Below the pieces are notes generated by a model. The model had not been told where the DNA came from. It saw only the letters and a list, made by a program, of their open reading frames with translations, and ran no database searches. From an uncultured Alphaproteobacteria bacterium (lineage in GTDB: Bacteria; Pseudomonadota; Alphaproteobacteria; HIMB59; GCA-002718135), in the NCBI GenBank assembly GCA_902607435.1, contig CACLJX010000012.1:1-52058 (forward strand): a stretch of 52,058 nt of DNA, in the 5' to 3' direction. This document shows, piece after piece, positions 9,180 to 17,887 of this stretch (within the stretch, counting starts at the first letter, position 1; each line of letters begins with the position of its first letter). A program made the position numbers and the translations under genes.

Positions 9180-10271
9180 TTAGTTAGCATCCAGAGCCCT
9201 AATGTCTTCTGCTTGCCAAGTTAAACCTATTGTTGATCCTTCTTTTAAAGCAATATTTCCTTCATTTGGAATTTTTACAATGAATTCATCATTGCCACAT
9301 ACTTCAACACGTGCACGAATATGGTCTCCAAGATAGATTAATTCTTTAATATCGCCCTTAAAATTATTTTCATCTGATGTTTCTTGCGTATTAATAGTAA
9401 CTCTTTCAGGTCTTACTGAAAGTTGAGTTTTGTCTCCAACCGAATCGACTTTAACCTTAAGAGCCTTAACACTACCACCACCATCAAGATCAACGCTACA
9501 GAAATCCCCATTTATTTCACTTACCGTTCCTGTCATTCTGTTATTTTCACCAATAAATTGTGCAACAAAAGAATTTTCAGGTTTTTCGTATAATATATCT
9601 GGCGTTGATAGTTGCTGAATAACGCCTTCGTCAAACACTGCTATACGGTTTGACATTGTAAGTGCTTCACTTTGATCATGTGTAACATAAACAACTGTAA
9701 TACCGATTCTTTCATGAATATGTTTAATTTCATATTGCATCTGTTCACGTAAATTTTTGTCTAATGCTCCTAGAGGTTCGTCCATTAAAACTAATCGTGG
9801 TTCAAAAACGAGGGCGCGAGATAAAGCCACACGTTGTTGTTGTCCCCCTGATAGTTGTGCAGGAAATCGTGTTCCAAAATTTCCTAGCTCAACCATATCT
9901 AGAGCTTTCTTAACTTTATCTTGTACTTCTGTTTTAGATAGTTTTCTGACTTCAAGAGGAAAAGATAAATTTTCCTGCACTGTCATGTGAGGAAACAATG
10001 CATAATTCTGAAATACCATTCCTATCTCTCTTTCATAAGGAGGTATTTTGCTAATAGGTTTACCTTCAAGATATATCTCCCCATTTGTTGGAGTTTCAAA
10101 TCCAGCAAGCATCATAAGAGTTGTGGTTTTGCCAGATCCCGAAGGTCCAAGCATTGTTACAAATTCTCCTTTTGCAATATTCAAATTAAGATTTTTTACA
10201 ACTAGAACTTCCCCGTCATAACTTTTATCAATCTTATCAAATACTACAAAATCTTTTTCTTGAGATGCCAA
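9180..10271 (-). CDS. ABC transporter ATP-binding protein, PotA-like
   Basis: A 363-residue ATPase that powers the importer encoded just downstream. Walker A LGPSGSGKTT lies near residue 42, the signature LSGGQQQRVALSRAL near 140, Walker B LVLMDEPLGALD near 160, and the switch His in YVTHDQSEAL near 195. The C-terminal 110 residues form the TOBE-type regulatory domain of the PotA/UgpC family. The start is a TTG at 10271 preceded by AAGGGTG. A 152-base gap separates it from the binding-protein gene. Confidence 0.93.
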   Translation of the reverse strand: MASQEKDFVVFDKIDKSYDGEVLVVKNLNLNIAKGEFVTMLGPSGSGKTTTLMMLAGFETPTNGEIYLEGKPISKIPPYEREIGMVFQNYALFPHMTVQENLSFPLEVRKLSKTEVQDKVKKALDMVELGNFGTRFPAQLSGGQQQRVALSRALVFEPRLVLMDEPLGALDKNLREQMQYEIKHIHERIGITVVYVTHDQSEALTMSNRIAVFDEGVIQQLSTPDILYEKPENSFVAQFIGENNRMTGTVSEINGDFCSVDLDGGGSVKALKVKVDSVGDKTQLSVRPERVTINTQETSDENNFKGDIKELIYLGDHIRARVEVCGNDEFIVKIPNEGNIALKEGSTIGLTWQAEDIRALDAN

Positions 10272-10364
10272 AATTCACCCTTTGTTAAATTTATGCTTGC
10301 AGGTAATGTAAACCAACAAACTATGTCAAGTTAAGAATAGATAGTATAGCTGAAAAAATCAATT

Positions 10365-11351
10365 TTAAAAGTGTTCCTTCATAAACTCTAACCAATTAGA
10401 CCCAAGAATTTTAAATGCATCATTTTCATTCATCCCACTTTTTAATAAACCATTAAATATGTTGATTATATCACTCCCTTTTTCAAACCAGGCTGGTTGT
10501 TTTGGCCAAGAAGTATCTTTATTTGTTGATTCTCCATAATCTTTTTTCTTTGTCCATTTCCCGTTTCTCATCCACATTACTATTTCATCAGGCCAATTTT
10601 TACACAAATCACTTCCTATACCAACATGTTCAATACCAATCATATCCACGAGTTGATTGATCATTGAACAAAAATCTTCTAACGTACAATCTCCATGATT
10701 TTTTAAATGAAGAGGATATAAACTTAATCCAATAAACCCGTCTTTCTTAGCTAAATTTTTTAAAACTTCTTCATCAATACTTCTTATTGATTTATGAAAA
10801 AATTGAGGATTGGCATGAGATATAGCTACTGGTTTTGATGATAAACTAATTGCATCCAAACAAGTTTTTTTTCCTGCATGACTTAAATCTACTATCATAC
10901 CCAAGCGATTCATTTCCTCAATAACTGCATGACCAAATCTACTAACGCCAGAATCATTTGGTTCAAAGCAACCTCCTGCTAAAGGTGTTTGATTATTATA
11001 TGTTAATTGCATAAAACGAAGTCCTTTTGAAAAAAATTTTTCTAATAGAAAAATATCGTTTGCTATAGGTGCAGAATTCTGGAAACCAAAAATTATTGCA
11101 ACTTTATTATTTTTTTTTGCTTCAATAATATTTTGTGTCTTTTGAGCATGACATATAATATCTTTATGTTGAATAAAAAGGTCATTCCATTTATCTATTT
11201 TTTTAAAAGATTCTTCTGTATTTTCCCAATATACAAGAGTAGCATGAACAGCCGTTAACCCGCCTCTCCACAAATCTTCAAAAATTTCTCTGTTCCAATT
11301 GCAGTATTGCAAACCATCAATAATAATTTGATTTTTAAACTGTTCTTTCAT
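10365..11351 (-). CDS. M19 (renal dipeptidase) family protein with altered zinc ligands
   Basis: A 328-residue TIM-barrel protein of the membrane dipeptidase (M19) family. Two zinc-site histidines are recognisable in VDLSHAGKKT and VAISHANP. However, the usual N-terminal H-x-D pair is replaced by a stretch reading DGLQYCNW, and the bridging Glu position reads GFQNS. The enzyme may therefore bind one metal, use other ligands, or not be a dipeptidase. It has no signal peptide or lipobox, so it is presumably cytoplasmic. It lies 93 bases upstream of the PotA-like gene on the same strand and is probably part of the same catabolic unit. Confidence 0.8.
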   Translation of the reverse strand: MKEQFKNQIIIDGLQYCNWNREIFEDLWRGGLTAVHATLVYWENTEESFKKIDKWNDLFIQHKDIICHAQKTQNIIEAKKNNKVAIIFGFQNSAPIANDIFLLEKFFSKGLRFMQLTYNNQTPLAGGCFEPNDSGVSRFGHAVIEEMNRLGMIVDLSHAGKKTCLDAISLSSKPVAISHANPQFFHKSIRSIDEEVLKNLAKKDGFIGLSLYPLHLKNHGDCTLEDFCSMINQLVDMIGIEHVGIGSDLCKNWPDEIVMWMRNGKWTKKKDYGESTNKDTSWPKQPAWFEKGSDIINIFNGLLKSGMNENDAFKILGSNWLEFMKEHF

Positions 11352-11416
11352 TATGAAACCTTAATTATAGTAATAAATATTTAAACTATTTTATTATATA
11401 TATATAACCTATTACA

Positions 11417-13114
11417 ATGTTACAAAAACCATCTAAAAAAAATATTTTTCCTTCAGATATGATGTCGCTTGAAAGAATGGGGTGCCGTTATCCATCCAGA
11501 TTAAGTTTTTCCAGAAGTATGCTTCGTAGGATGATTAAGGAAAATTGGTGCGTTAACAGAGTTAGATTTCAATTAGATAAAGAAGGTTATGGGTACGCTA
11601 TTTACGAAATCAAAACACCAAAACAGTTATATTCACTAATATGTTTTTCACAGTATATTGATGAAAGTGAACGAAGTGATAGGGTTATAGCAGAAAAATG
11701 GGATACATCGTATGCTCTTCTTATTGGAAAAATATCAACAAAGGATTTTGAGCGATTAAAAACTAATATTCCTTTACAAGAAGCTGGGAGAAACTCTTCC
11801 AAAGAATTAGTAATAAGTAGGGCTAATAAAAGTGTCAGACTTTTTGAAAAAGTTGTTTGTTCGTTGTCAAAAGGCTTACAACCTGCAATTCGAGACATAA
11901 ATGATGTAGGATATCTTTTGCGAACTACCGCTGTGTATGGAAGTGGAAAATTTGGCCTTTCAGATTTCATGAGAACAGAAAAAGTTACTCATTTTAATCA
12001 ACCATTTAGAGCTGAGATGTTAGCTGTATATTTAGTACGTGAATTTAGTGTTCATTTAGTAGAACATATCGCTTTCCATCGTAATCCTAAAAAAGCAGTA
12101 AAACTAAAAAAGAACATTAAACAACATTTAGGAATTGGAAATTCTACTGGTTTAGGAATGGCTCCCTTTGTAATTAAACATCCAAAACTTATACATAAAT
12201 GGATTTATCAATTTGAAAATGCTTTAAATAAAATAAAACAAATTAAATCTATTGAAAATAATAGATTTGAAAAATATTTAATATTGTTACTTAAAGCTCA
12301 AACTTATCTCAGTGAAGTGTTAACGTATGATAAGTTACAAAAAGAAAAAAATAAAAAATCCTATAAAGATATAAAAAAAATAATTAAATTTTGTAAAATA
12401 ATAAAAAATAAATCTCCTGCAAGTTTCAATTGGAACGATATTATTACCTTTGCTAAAATCAATGTTTGTTTTGATGTACAAGAAATAGTTAAAGTTCAAA
12501 TTTTAGAATTATATCCTAATATTACAGATCCATTAGCTGAAGATATGTCTATATCAGATGATTTATTTATAGATTCCGAGTCTACAGTTGATGAATTAAA
12601 GCAATTGATTATAAAAAATTATAATTGGGCAATTAACATTAACTTTAATAAAAAAGTTAATACTTATCTATTTTGGTATGTCTCAGAGGAAAAATTAGAA
12701 CCTAGGTTAGGTGAACGATATAACGAACCAGGAGCAAGTTTAGAACAACCTCTTGGGATTGGTAAAATGGTTAATGATTTATATAAGTTTATTAATAATC
12801 AAGATAAGCAAATCCTCTCTTTAACAATAGCAGAGTTCTTACTTTTATATCCTGAGTATAGAGGCATCGTTCGTCGCATTCAAACTTTAGCAAATTATAA
12901 ATATGGCGAAATAAGAGATAATATTCTTGCTAAAACTGTTAGACCTATCAATATGCTGCGTTTTAAATTATCTTTTTTTGGTGCTTCTCGATATGACCCA
13001 AAATCAGATAGATGGGTTCGAGTAAGTTTTTTTCCTGGAGCTCCATTTTATCATGATCTTAATCGAAATAGTGTTGAAGAATGGGGATTTGCAACTATGA
13101 ATTCATATCACTAA
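11417..13114 (+). CDS. conserved hypothetical protein (565 aa)
   Basis: I do not recognise a characterised family for this 565-residue protein. It is soluble, with no signal peptide or membrane segment. The N-terminal 230 residues are basic and conserved-looking (RMGCRYPSRLSFSRSMLR near 17, a YGSGKFGLSDF stretch near 175). The middle (about 270-340) is lysine-rich and helical. The C-terminus has an aromatic block LSFFGASRYDPKSDRWVRVS near 520. The gene is divergent from the M19 protein and starts 3 bases before the next gene, so the two form an operon. No clear ribosome-binding site precedes the ATG at 11417; an internal Met-Met at residue 15 is an alternative start. Confidence 0.8.
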   Translation: MLQKPSKKNIFPSDMMSLERMGCRYPSRLSFSRSMLRRMIKENWCVNRVRFQLDKEGYGYAIYEIKTPKQLYSLICFSQYIDESERSDRVIAEKWDTSYALLIGKISTKDFERLKTNIPLQEAGRNSSKELVISRANKSVRLFEKVVCSLSKGLQPAIRDINDVGYLLRTTAVYGSGKFGLSDFMRTEKVTHFNQPFRAEMLAVYLVREFSVHLVEHIAFHRNPKKAVKLKKNIKQHLGIGNSTGLGMAPFVIKHPKLIHKWIYQFENALNKIKQIKSIENNRFEKYLILLLKAQTYLSEVLTYDKLQKEKNKKSYKDIKKIIKFCKIIKNKSPASFNWNDIITFAKINVCFDVQEIVKVQILELYPNITDPLAEDMSISDDLFIDSESTVDELKQLIIKNYNWAININFNKKVNTYLFWYVSEEKLEPRLGERYNEPGASLEQPLGIGKMVNDLYKFINNQDKQILSLTIAEFLLLYPEYRGIVRRIQTLANYKYGEIRDNILAKTVRPINMLRFKLSFFGASRYDPKSDRWVRVSFFPGAPFYHDLNRNSVEEWGFATMNSYH

Positions 13115-13117
13115 ATT

Positions 13118-13840
13118 GTGAATTTTTCTTATTATGAAATCTATATTACAAGCCTAAGAGCTTTTAACGGTATGGGTTTTCCTTTCGGGGCAGATGAAGA
13201 TGCAGCTTTTATGACTACGTGGTTGGAACTTTATAGGTTTAAGGGAATAAAAAAATTAGCTAAACTATCAAAAAAAATTGACAAAAAGTTTGATGCTAAA
13301 ATTGATTTAGAAAAAATTAAATCCTCATCATTAATTAATATTGATCACTCATCCTTGCTAATGAAAGGGCCTGGTTTGTTTGATTATTTTTATCAAGAGA
13401 CAATAAAAAATCATTATATAAAAATTATATTAAATAATTGTATAGACCCTATATTTCTCATTCCATTAGCTCAAAGACTTTCAGCAAAATTAGACTTTGT
13501 AAGTGCTTGTTGGAAAAATGATAAAAATAAAACTATAGGAATAAAAATTATAAAAAATAAAACAATAGTGGGCGAATTAAAAAGTAAAATTGTTCCACTT
13601 AAAAAACAAGTATTTTTGCAATTTTCTACAAACAGAAAGTCTTCTAAAATTGAAAAATTTAATATTCATAAAATTGAATATGAAATTAATGCTCAATTTA
13701 AACAACAATGTCTTGAAAAATCTTTAAATCCAAATGCAGATGATTGGAAAATAATATCTAAATTAGCCCATAGAACTTTTGTTCCTGAATCAGAAGAATC
13801 AAGGCAAAAAGGTGCGGGAGGAGGAGATGATAATGATTAG
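13118..13840 (+). CDS. conserved hypothetical protein, DUF3726-like (240 aa)
   Basis: A 240-residue soluble protein that starts at a GTG three bases after the preceding stop. The N-terminal ITSLRAFNGMGFPFGADEDAA and the C-terminal AHRTFVPESEESRQ followed by GAGGGDDND resemble my memory of DUF3726, a family of unknown function in alphaproteobacteria; I cannot confirm this without a search. The serine- and glycine-rich tail is unusual. Tight coupling with the 565-residue gene suggests the two act together, perhaps with the neighbouring importer and flavoenzyme. Confidence 0.75.
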   Translation: MNFSYYEIYITSLRAFNGMGFPFGADEDAAFMTTWLELYRFKGIKKLAKLSKKIDKKFDAKIDLEKIKSSSLINIDHSSLLMKGPGLFDYFYQETIKNHYIKIILNNCIDPIFLIPLAQRLSAKLDFVSACWKNDKNKTIGIKIIKNKTIVGELKSKIVPLKKQVFLQFSTNRKSSKIEKFNIHKIEYEINAQFKQQCLEKSLNPNADDWKIISKLAHRTFVPESEESRQKGAGGGDDND

Positions 13841-13844
13841 ACAA

Positions 13845-14705
13845 TTAAGATTTTTTTTCTATTTTCCCAAGCAAAATTATACCAACTCCTACTAGAATAA
13901 TAAAACCTCCTATAAATACTTTTAAATCTGGTCTCTCTCCAAGAAAAATCATGGCCGATATAACACCTGTTATTGGAAGTAATAACATAACCGGAAGAAC
14001 TTTATTTACTGGATAACGACCTAATACATAATACCAAGCGCTGTAACCTAATACATTCATTAATAGACCTAAATATAAAACTATAAGCCAAGCTTTATAA
14101 TCAGCTGTAATAATATTATTCAAAACATCGCCTTCAAAAAATTGAGAAGCAATAATTAATTGTGGTCCAGCTAATATTCCAATCCAAGCTGTAAGAACAA
14201 TGCCATTAAGTTTCTCACTAACTGGTTTTGCAATAATTTGTCCTGCAGACCAAGTAAAAGCACCACTCAAAACTAAAAAAACTCCCATTGCTTTACCTAG
14301 AAGGTTTGGAGCTCCAGATAAAATTACTACACCAACAAATGCAAAAAGAAGCCCAAGAAGATTTTTTTTGCTAGGTCTTTCTTTTAAAAAAAAATAAGCA
14401 ATCAAAATACCAAAGGGAACTTCAAATTGTACCAAAAGTACTGCTGAAGAAGCATCAATCATGTTTAAACCCGAAAATGTTAATGAATATTGGATAGTGC
14501 AACCTACAAATGAAATTAGTAATAATTTTTTTAAATATTTTTTTGGTACTGGAAACCACCATACAAGCACAAGACCTGTCAATCCCCAACGTAATCCATT
14601 AATAAGCATCGGAGGAAATTGTTCCATGCCTGGTTTGGTAATTACAAAACCAATCCCCCAAAAAAAGGGTACAGATATAGCAATAATAAGATCTCGAAGA
14701 GGCAT
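13845..14705 (-). CDS. EamA/DMT family transporter
   Basis: A 286-residue inner-membrane protein with ten predicted transmembrane segments in two repeats, the drug/metabolite transporter (EamA) architecture. Family members mostly export amino acids and other metabolites. Landmarks are the early FFWGIGFVITKPGME stretch near residues 13-27 and VPFGILIAYFFLKERPS near 96. It starts 8 bases after the DmdA-like gene stop and is the last gene of the minus-strand run, ending 4 bases from the convergent DUF3726-like gene. Substrate unknown. Confidence 0.9.
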   Translation of the reverse strand: MPLRDLIIAISVPFFWGIGFVITKPGMEQFPPMLINGLRWGLTGLVLVWWFPVPKKYLKKLLLISFVGCTIQYSLTFSGLNMIDASSAVLLVQFEVPFGILIAYFFLKERPSKKNLLGLLFAFVGVVILSGAPNLLGKAMGVFLVLSGAFTWSAGQIIAKPVSEKLNGIVLTAWIGILAGPQLIIASQFFEGDVLNNIITADYKAWLIVLYLGLLMNVLGYSAWYYVLGRYPVNKVLPVMLLLPITGVISAMIFLGERPDLKVFIGGFIILVGVGIILLGKIEKKS

Positions 14706-14713
14706 TAATAAAA

Positions 14714-15838
14714 TTATTTATTCCTTAAAAAAGGAAGTTTGCAAATTTTAGCCTCAGCTACTTTATTATTGATGTTAACTGTAATAGTTTTTGGCTTAAG
14801 ATTTCTTTTAATATTCAACAATGCTAGTCCAATAGTTTTATTTAATTGAGGAGAGAAAACACATGAAGTTGTTTTGCCTACAATTTTTTCATCAATATAT
14901 ATAGGTAAATGATCTGGGGTATAATCACTAAATATTTCTCCGAGAATCTCTATTCCGACTAACTCTCTGGTATTACCTTGTTGTTTTATTTCCATGAGTG
15001 CTGTTCTAGATAAAAAATCAGCTTTTTTATTTAAATTTACTAACCTACCTAAACTAACATCATAAGGATTTTCTTTTATAGACATATCACTTCCGTAAGA
15101 TAGCATTCCACATTCAATACGACTAATTTGAGAAGGGGAAGCAGGAGCTATATTAAATTCTTCCCCGGCTTTCATTATTATTTCCCATAACTCATTCCCT
15201 AACTTTCCATCACAAAGATAAATTTCATATCCTTTTTCTCCGCTCCATCCACTTCTGGCAATTACGACTGGAATATCTTGAATATGATAATTTTTGAAAT
15301 GAAAAAATTTTAATTCACGAGCCCACGAGCCAACGATATTTTCCATAACATTTGGAGCTTGTGGACCTTGTAGAGATAGAGGAGAAACATCTGGCTCATT
15401 TAATTCAATTTCAAAATGCTTTGAAGATGCTATACCTTTGCACCATAACAAAACATCACTATCTGCAATAGATAACCAATAATGATTTTGAGCTAGTTTT
15501 AATAGTACTGGATCATTAACAATACCACCATCTTTTTCAGTTAAAAGAACGTACATGCACTGACCTACTTTACATTCAGAAATATCTCGGGGGGTTATAT
15601 ATTCGACAAATTTTTCTGCATCATTTCCTTTAATTTCAACTTGTCTCTCCCCTGCTACATCCCACAACGTAACATCTTTAACTAAAGACCAATAATCATC
15701 AACAAAAGATTTATAATATGTTGGCATGTACATTTTATTATAAACGGTAAATCCTTTACATCCCCACTTCATTGTTGATTCAAAAAAAGGAGACTTTCTT
15801 ATTCTTGTACCAAAAGATATTTCGGGTTTAAAATTCAT
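14714..15838 (-). CDS. GcvT/DmdA family tetrahydrofolate-dependent methyltransferase
   Basis: A 374-residue protein of the aminomethyltransferase fold. It resembles DMSP demethylase DmdA of SAR11, which moves a methyl group from dimethylsulfoniopropionate to tetrahydrofolate: the stretches LWDVAGERQVEIKG near 58, GGIVNDPV near 107, SIADSDVLLW near 123, RSGWSGEKGYEIY near 196 and LSYGSDMS near 250 follow the DmdA pattern as I remember it. Length (DmdA is about 369) also fits. Glycine-cleavage T-protein or another demethylase of the same superfamily remains possible. It lies 20 bases after the M24 gene, in an operon with a TRAP importer. Confidence 0.8.
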   Translation of the reverse strand: MNFKPEISFGTRIRKSPFFESTMKWGCKGFTVYNKMYMPTYYKSFVDDYWSLVKDVTLWDVAGERQVEIKGNDAEKFVEYITPRDISECKVGQCMYVLLTEKDGGIVNDPVLLKLAQNHYWLSIADSDVLLWCKGIASSKHFEIELNEPDVSPLSLQGPQAPNVMENIVGSWARELKFFHFKNYHIQDIPVVIARSGWSGEKGYEIYLCDGKLGNELWEIIMKAGEEFNIAPASPSQISRIECGMLSYGSDMSIKENPYDVSLGRLVNLNKKADFLSRTALMEIKQQGNTRELVGIEILGEIFSDYTPDHLPIYIDEKIVGKTTSCVFSPQLNKTIGLALLNIKRNLKPKTITVNINNKVAEAKICKLPFLRNK

Positions 15839-15858
15839 TTGAGTGCGTTTAAATATTT

Positions 15859-17025
15859 TTAAATTAAATACAACTTTCTTGAAAAATTACAAAATAGTTC
15901 ACATCCATTTTCAGTAACGCGAATTGACTCACTTAATTCTAGGCCCCATGTATCCATCCACATGCCTGCCATCAAATGAAAAGTTGTATTTGGTTGCAAA
16001 ACAGTCATATCATTCTTGCGAATGCTTAAAGTATGCTCACCCCAATCAGGAGGATAACCTATTCCTATTGGATAACCACATCTAGAGTCTTTTTCTAAAC
16101 CATACTTTGTAAGCACATCCCAAAAAGCTACTGCTACATCATGAGCAGTATTTCCTGGTTTAGTTTTTTCTATAGCACTTTCAATACCTTCGTTAGTAAT
16201 TTTTAATGTATCTTGAGTTTTTGAATCTGGGTTGCCAATATACACTGTTCGGGATAATGGACAGTGATACCTATTTTTAACACCACTTAACTCTATTATA
16301 GTGCCCTCATTCTGCTTAAATTTTTTGTCTGTAGGTGTTAGATGTGAAGCTGAAGCTGAAATTCCACTTGCTAATATTAAAGTTAAACCTGAATACTCAC
16401 CGCCAATATCCTTATTACCTGATAACAATGATTGTTGAATATTTCCAGATACTTGATTTTGACGAACTCCAGGTTTAATTGAATCATAAGCTCTTTGCAT
16501 TCCAATTTGTGTAAGAATACTAGCATCCTTCATATATTTGATTTCGTTATCCGATTTTATTAGACGTATCCAATTAATCAATAAATACGCATTATGAAAA
16601 GAAGCATTAGGACACTGATTTAATAATCTTGCATGACATTCTGCTGAATAATAATAACTGTCCATTTCAACGCCTATATTTTTATTTGCCCAATTTTTGC
16701 TATTTAAAAAATCTACAAGATAATCATAAGGATGAAGAGGTGGAGATTGAATTAGATCCTCAGGATAACCTAGGATATTTTCTTTTCTTAAAAAGGTTGT
16801 AACTTTTGCTCCTTTTGAGTCTTGCATTCGACCAAACCAAATTGGTTCATCATAATCTAGAGAAATAATGACACCTTGAGGAACATAAAATGACCAACCA
16901 TCATAACCTGTTAAATAATTCATATTGGAAGGATCAGTAATAATCAAAACTTCTATATTGTTCTTAATCATAGAAGCTTTAGTTTTTTTTAATCGATTAT
17001 GAAATTCTGAAGAAGAAAAATGCAT
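15859..17025 (-). CDS. doeA: M24 family hydrolase, ectoine hydrolase (DoeA/EutD)-like
   Basis: A 388-residue protein of the creatinase/aminopeptidase P fold. The segment DPSNMNYLTGYDGWSFYVPQ near residues 31-50, and the following GRMQDSKGA and GYPEDLIQSP blocks, resemble ectoine hydrolase, which opens ectoine to N-acetyl-diaminobutyrate. In the catalytic domain the residues that ligate metal in aminopeptidase P are not conserved: the block ELSGVKNRYHCPLSRTVYIG lacks the two Asp ligands, as in the metal-free enzyme creatinase. A creatinase-like hydrolase for another substrate cannot be excluded. It sits downstream of a TRAP importer, amidase and GNAT and upstream of a DmdA-like gene. Confidence 0.72.
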   Translation of the reverse strand: MHFSSSEFHNRLKKTKASMIKNNIEVLIITDPSNMNYLTGYDGWSFYVPQGVIISLDYDEPIWFGRMQDSKGAKVTTFLRKENILGYPEDLIQSPPLHPYDYLVDFLNSKNWANKNIGVEMDSYYYSAECHARLLNQCPNASFHNAYLLINWIRLIKSDNEIKYMKDASILTQIGMQRAYDSIKPGVRQNQVSGNIQQSLLSGNKDIGGEYSGLTLILASGISASASHLTPTDKKFKQNEGTIIELSGVKNRYHCPLSRTVYIGNPDSKTQDTLKITNEGIESAIEKTKPGNTAHDVAVAFWDVLTKYGLEKDSRCGYPIGIGYPPDWGEHTLSIRKNDMTVLQPNTTFHLMAGMWMDTWGLELSESIRVTENGCELFCNFSRKLYLI

Positions 17026-17071
17026 TGATATAACTATAATTACTAAAATTCATAAATTTATATTGCGCTAT

Positions 17072-17095
17072 TATCAACCCCAAAGTATGTTGATA
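17072..17095. repeat. inverted repeat TATCAAC-N10-GTTGATA
   Basis: Perfect 7-base arms (17072-17078 and 17089-17095) around a 10-base spacer. It begins 47 bases upstream of the M24 start and lies 10 bases past the GNAT stop. On the minus strand there is no T-tract after it, so it looks more like an operator or mRNA hairpin than a terminator. It shares the TCAAC-N10-GTTGA core with elements at 41212-41243 and 44637-44668. Confidence 0.5.
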
Positions 17096-17104
17096 GTAAA
17101 AAAT

Positions 17105-17584
17105 CTACCTTTCCAATACTACTGAATTTTCAATTTGTTTTAAGGGTATCCTCCAATATTTTTTAAGCAATTGTTCAGTCTTCTCTTTTGAGTGCAAGAC
17201 AAAACCAAACTTCTGATAAAACTTTATAGCCCAAGTGGCATCTCTCCAAGTACCTACTAATAAACAGTTATTTTGATTTATTTCTAATAAATATTTCAAC
17301 AATGATTTTCCGATGCCGATTCCTTGATAAGAAGTTAATGTGTAAGCATGCCTTATTAGAGTAACGTCTTTTAGTTCCTGAATACCCATCACCCCGACTA
17401 ATTTGTTGTTTTTGAAATATCCAAACATACGAATACCGCTGGCAAACTCATCCACTAGTTCTTGTTTTGACATGTATGGTTCATGCCAGCAGTTATTAGG
17501 AATCATGCCTTTATATTTTAATGCAGCATCGTTAATTATATAAAGGATCTTGGTAATATCTTTTTTCGAACATTTAGTTATCAT
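17105..17584 (-). CDS. GNAT family N-acetyltransferase
   Basis: A 159-residue acetyltransferase of the GNAT fold, which transfers acetyl from acetyl-CoA to an amine. The acetyl-CoA pyrophosphate loop appears as YQGIGIGKSLLKYLL near residues 85-99, preceded by the beta-4 strand, and the C-terminal WAIKFYQKFGFVLHSKEK block near 121 is typical. Its position between an amidase/TRAP unit and the ectoine-hydrolase-like gene suggests it acts on an amino-compound intermediate, but that is inference. Confidence 0.82.
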   Translation of the reverse strand: MITKCSKKDITKILYIINDAALKYKGMIPNNCWHEPYMSKQELVDEFASGIRMFGYFKNNKLVGVMGIQELKDVTLIRHAYTLTSYQGIGIGKSLLKYLLEINQNNCLLVGTWRDATWAIKFYQKFGFVLHSKEKTEQLLKKYWRIPLKQIENSVVLER

Positions 17585-17688
17585 TATAGAAAATCTAATA
17601 ATAGATATTGTTTTATATAATGCATTCCACCTCTTTTAATGAGAAATATTAAGAAACATAGATAATGATAACCAGTAGTAAATATTAA

Positions 17689-17874
17689 TTATTTCTTAAT
17701 TGATTTTATTGAATCATAAATCACAAGACCTAAAACAAATATGATAATAAACCAAAAAGGAAGGCCTTTATAAAATCCCGCTAAACCTGTACTTATGCTC
17801 CAGGCTAGACCTATAAGAAATGCAGCAACTAAAAAAATGCCTATAAGTATTGTTAATTTTTCACTTAATCTCAT
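17689..17874 (-). CDS. small two-helix membrane protein (61 aa)
   Basis: A 61-residue protein with two hydrophobic segments (about residues 8-28 and 38-54) and a basic tail SIKSIKK. It begins 13 bases after the amidase stop, in the same orientation and between coding genes, which supports it being real. I recognise no family. It could be an accessory subunit to the TRAP importer or simply a conserved small membrane protein. Confidence 0.6.
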   Translation of the reverse strand: MRLSEKLTILIGIFLVAAFLIGLAWSISTGLAGFYKGLPFWFIIIFVLGLVIYDSIKSIKK

Positions 17875-17887
17875 GATAAATATTTTC

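Noticed and set aside
11602-11970. 122-codon minus-strand frame inside the 565-aa gene
   Set aside because: Opposite-strand shadow without family features; the plus frame is longer and coupled to the next gene.
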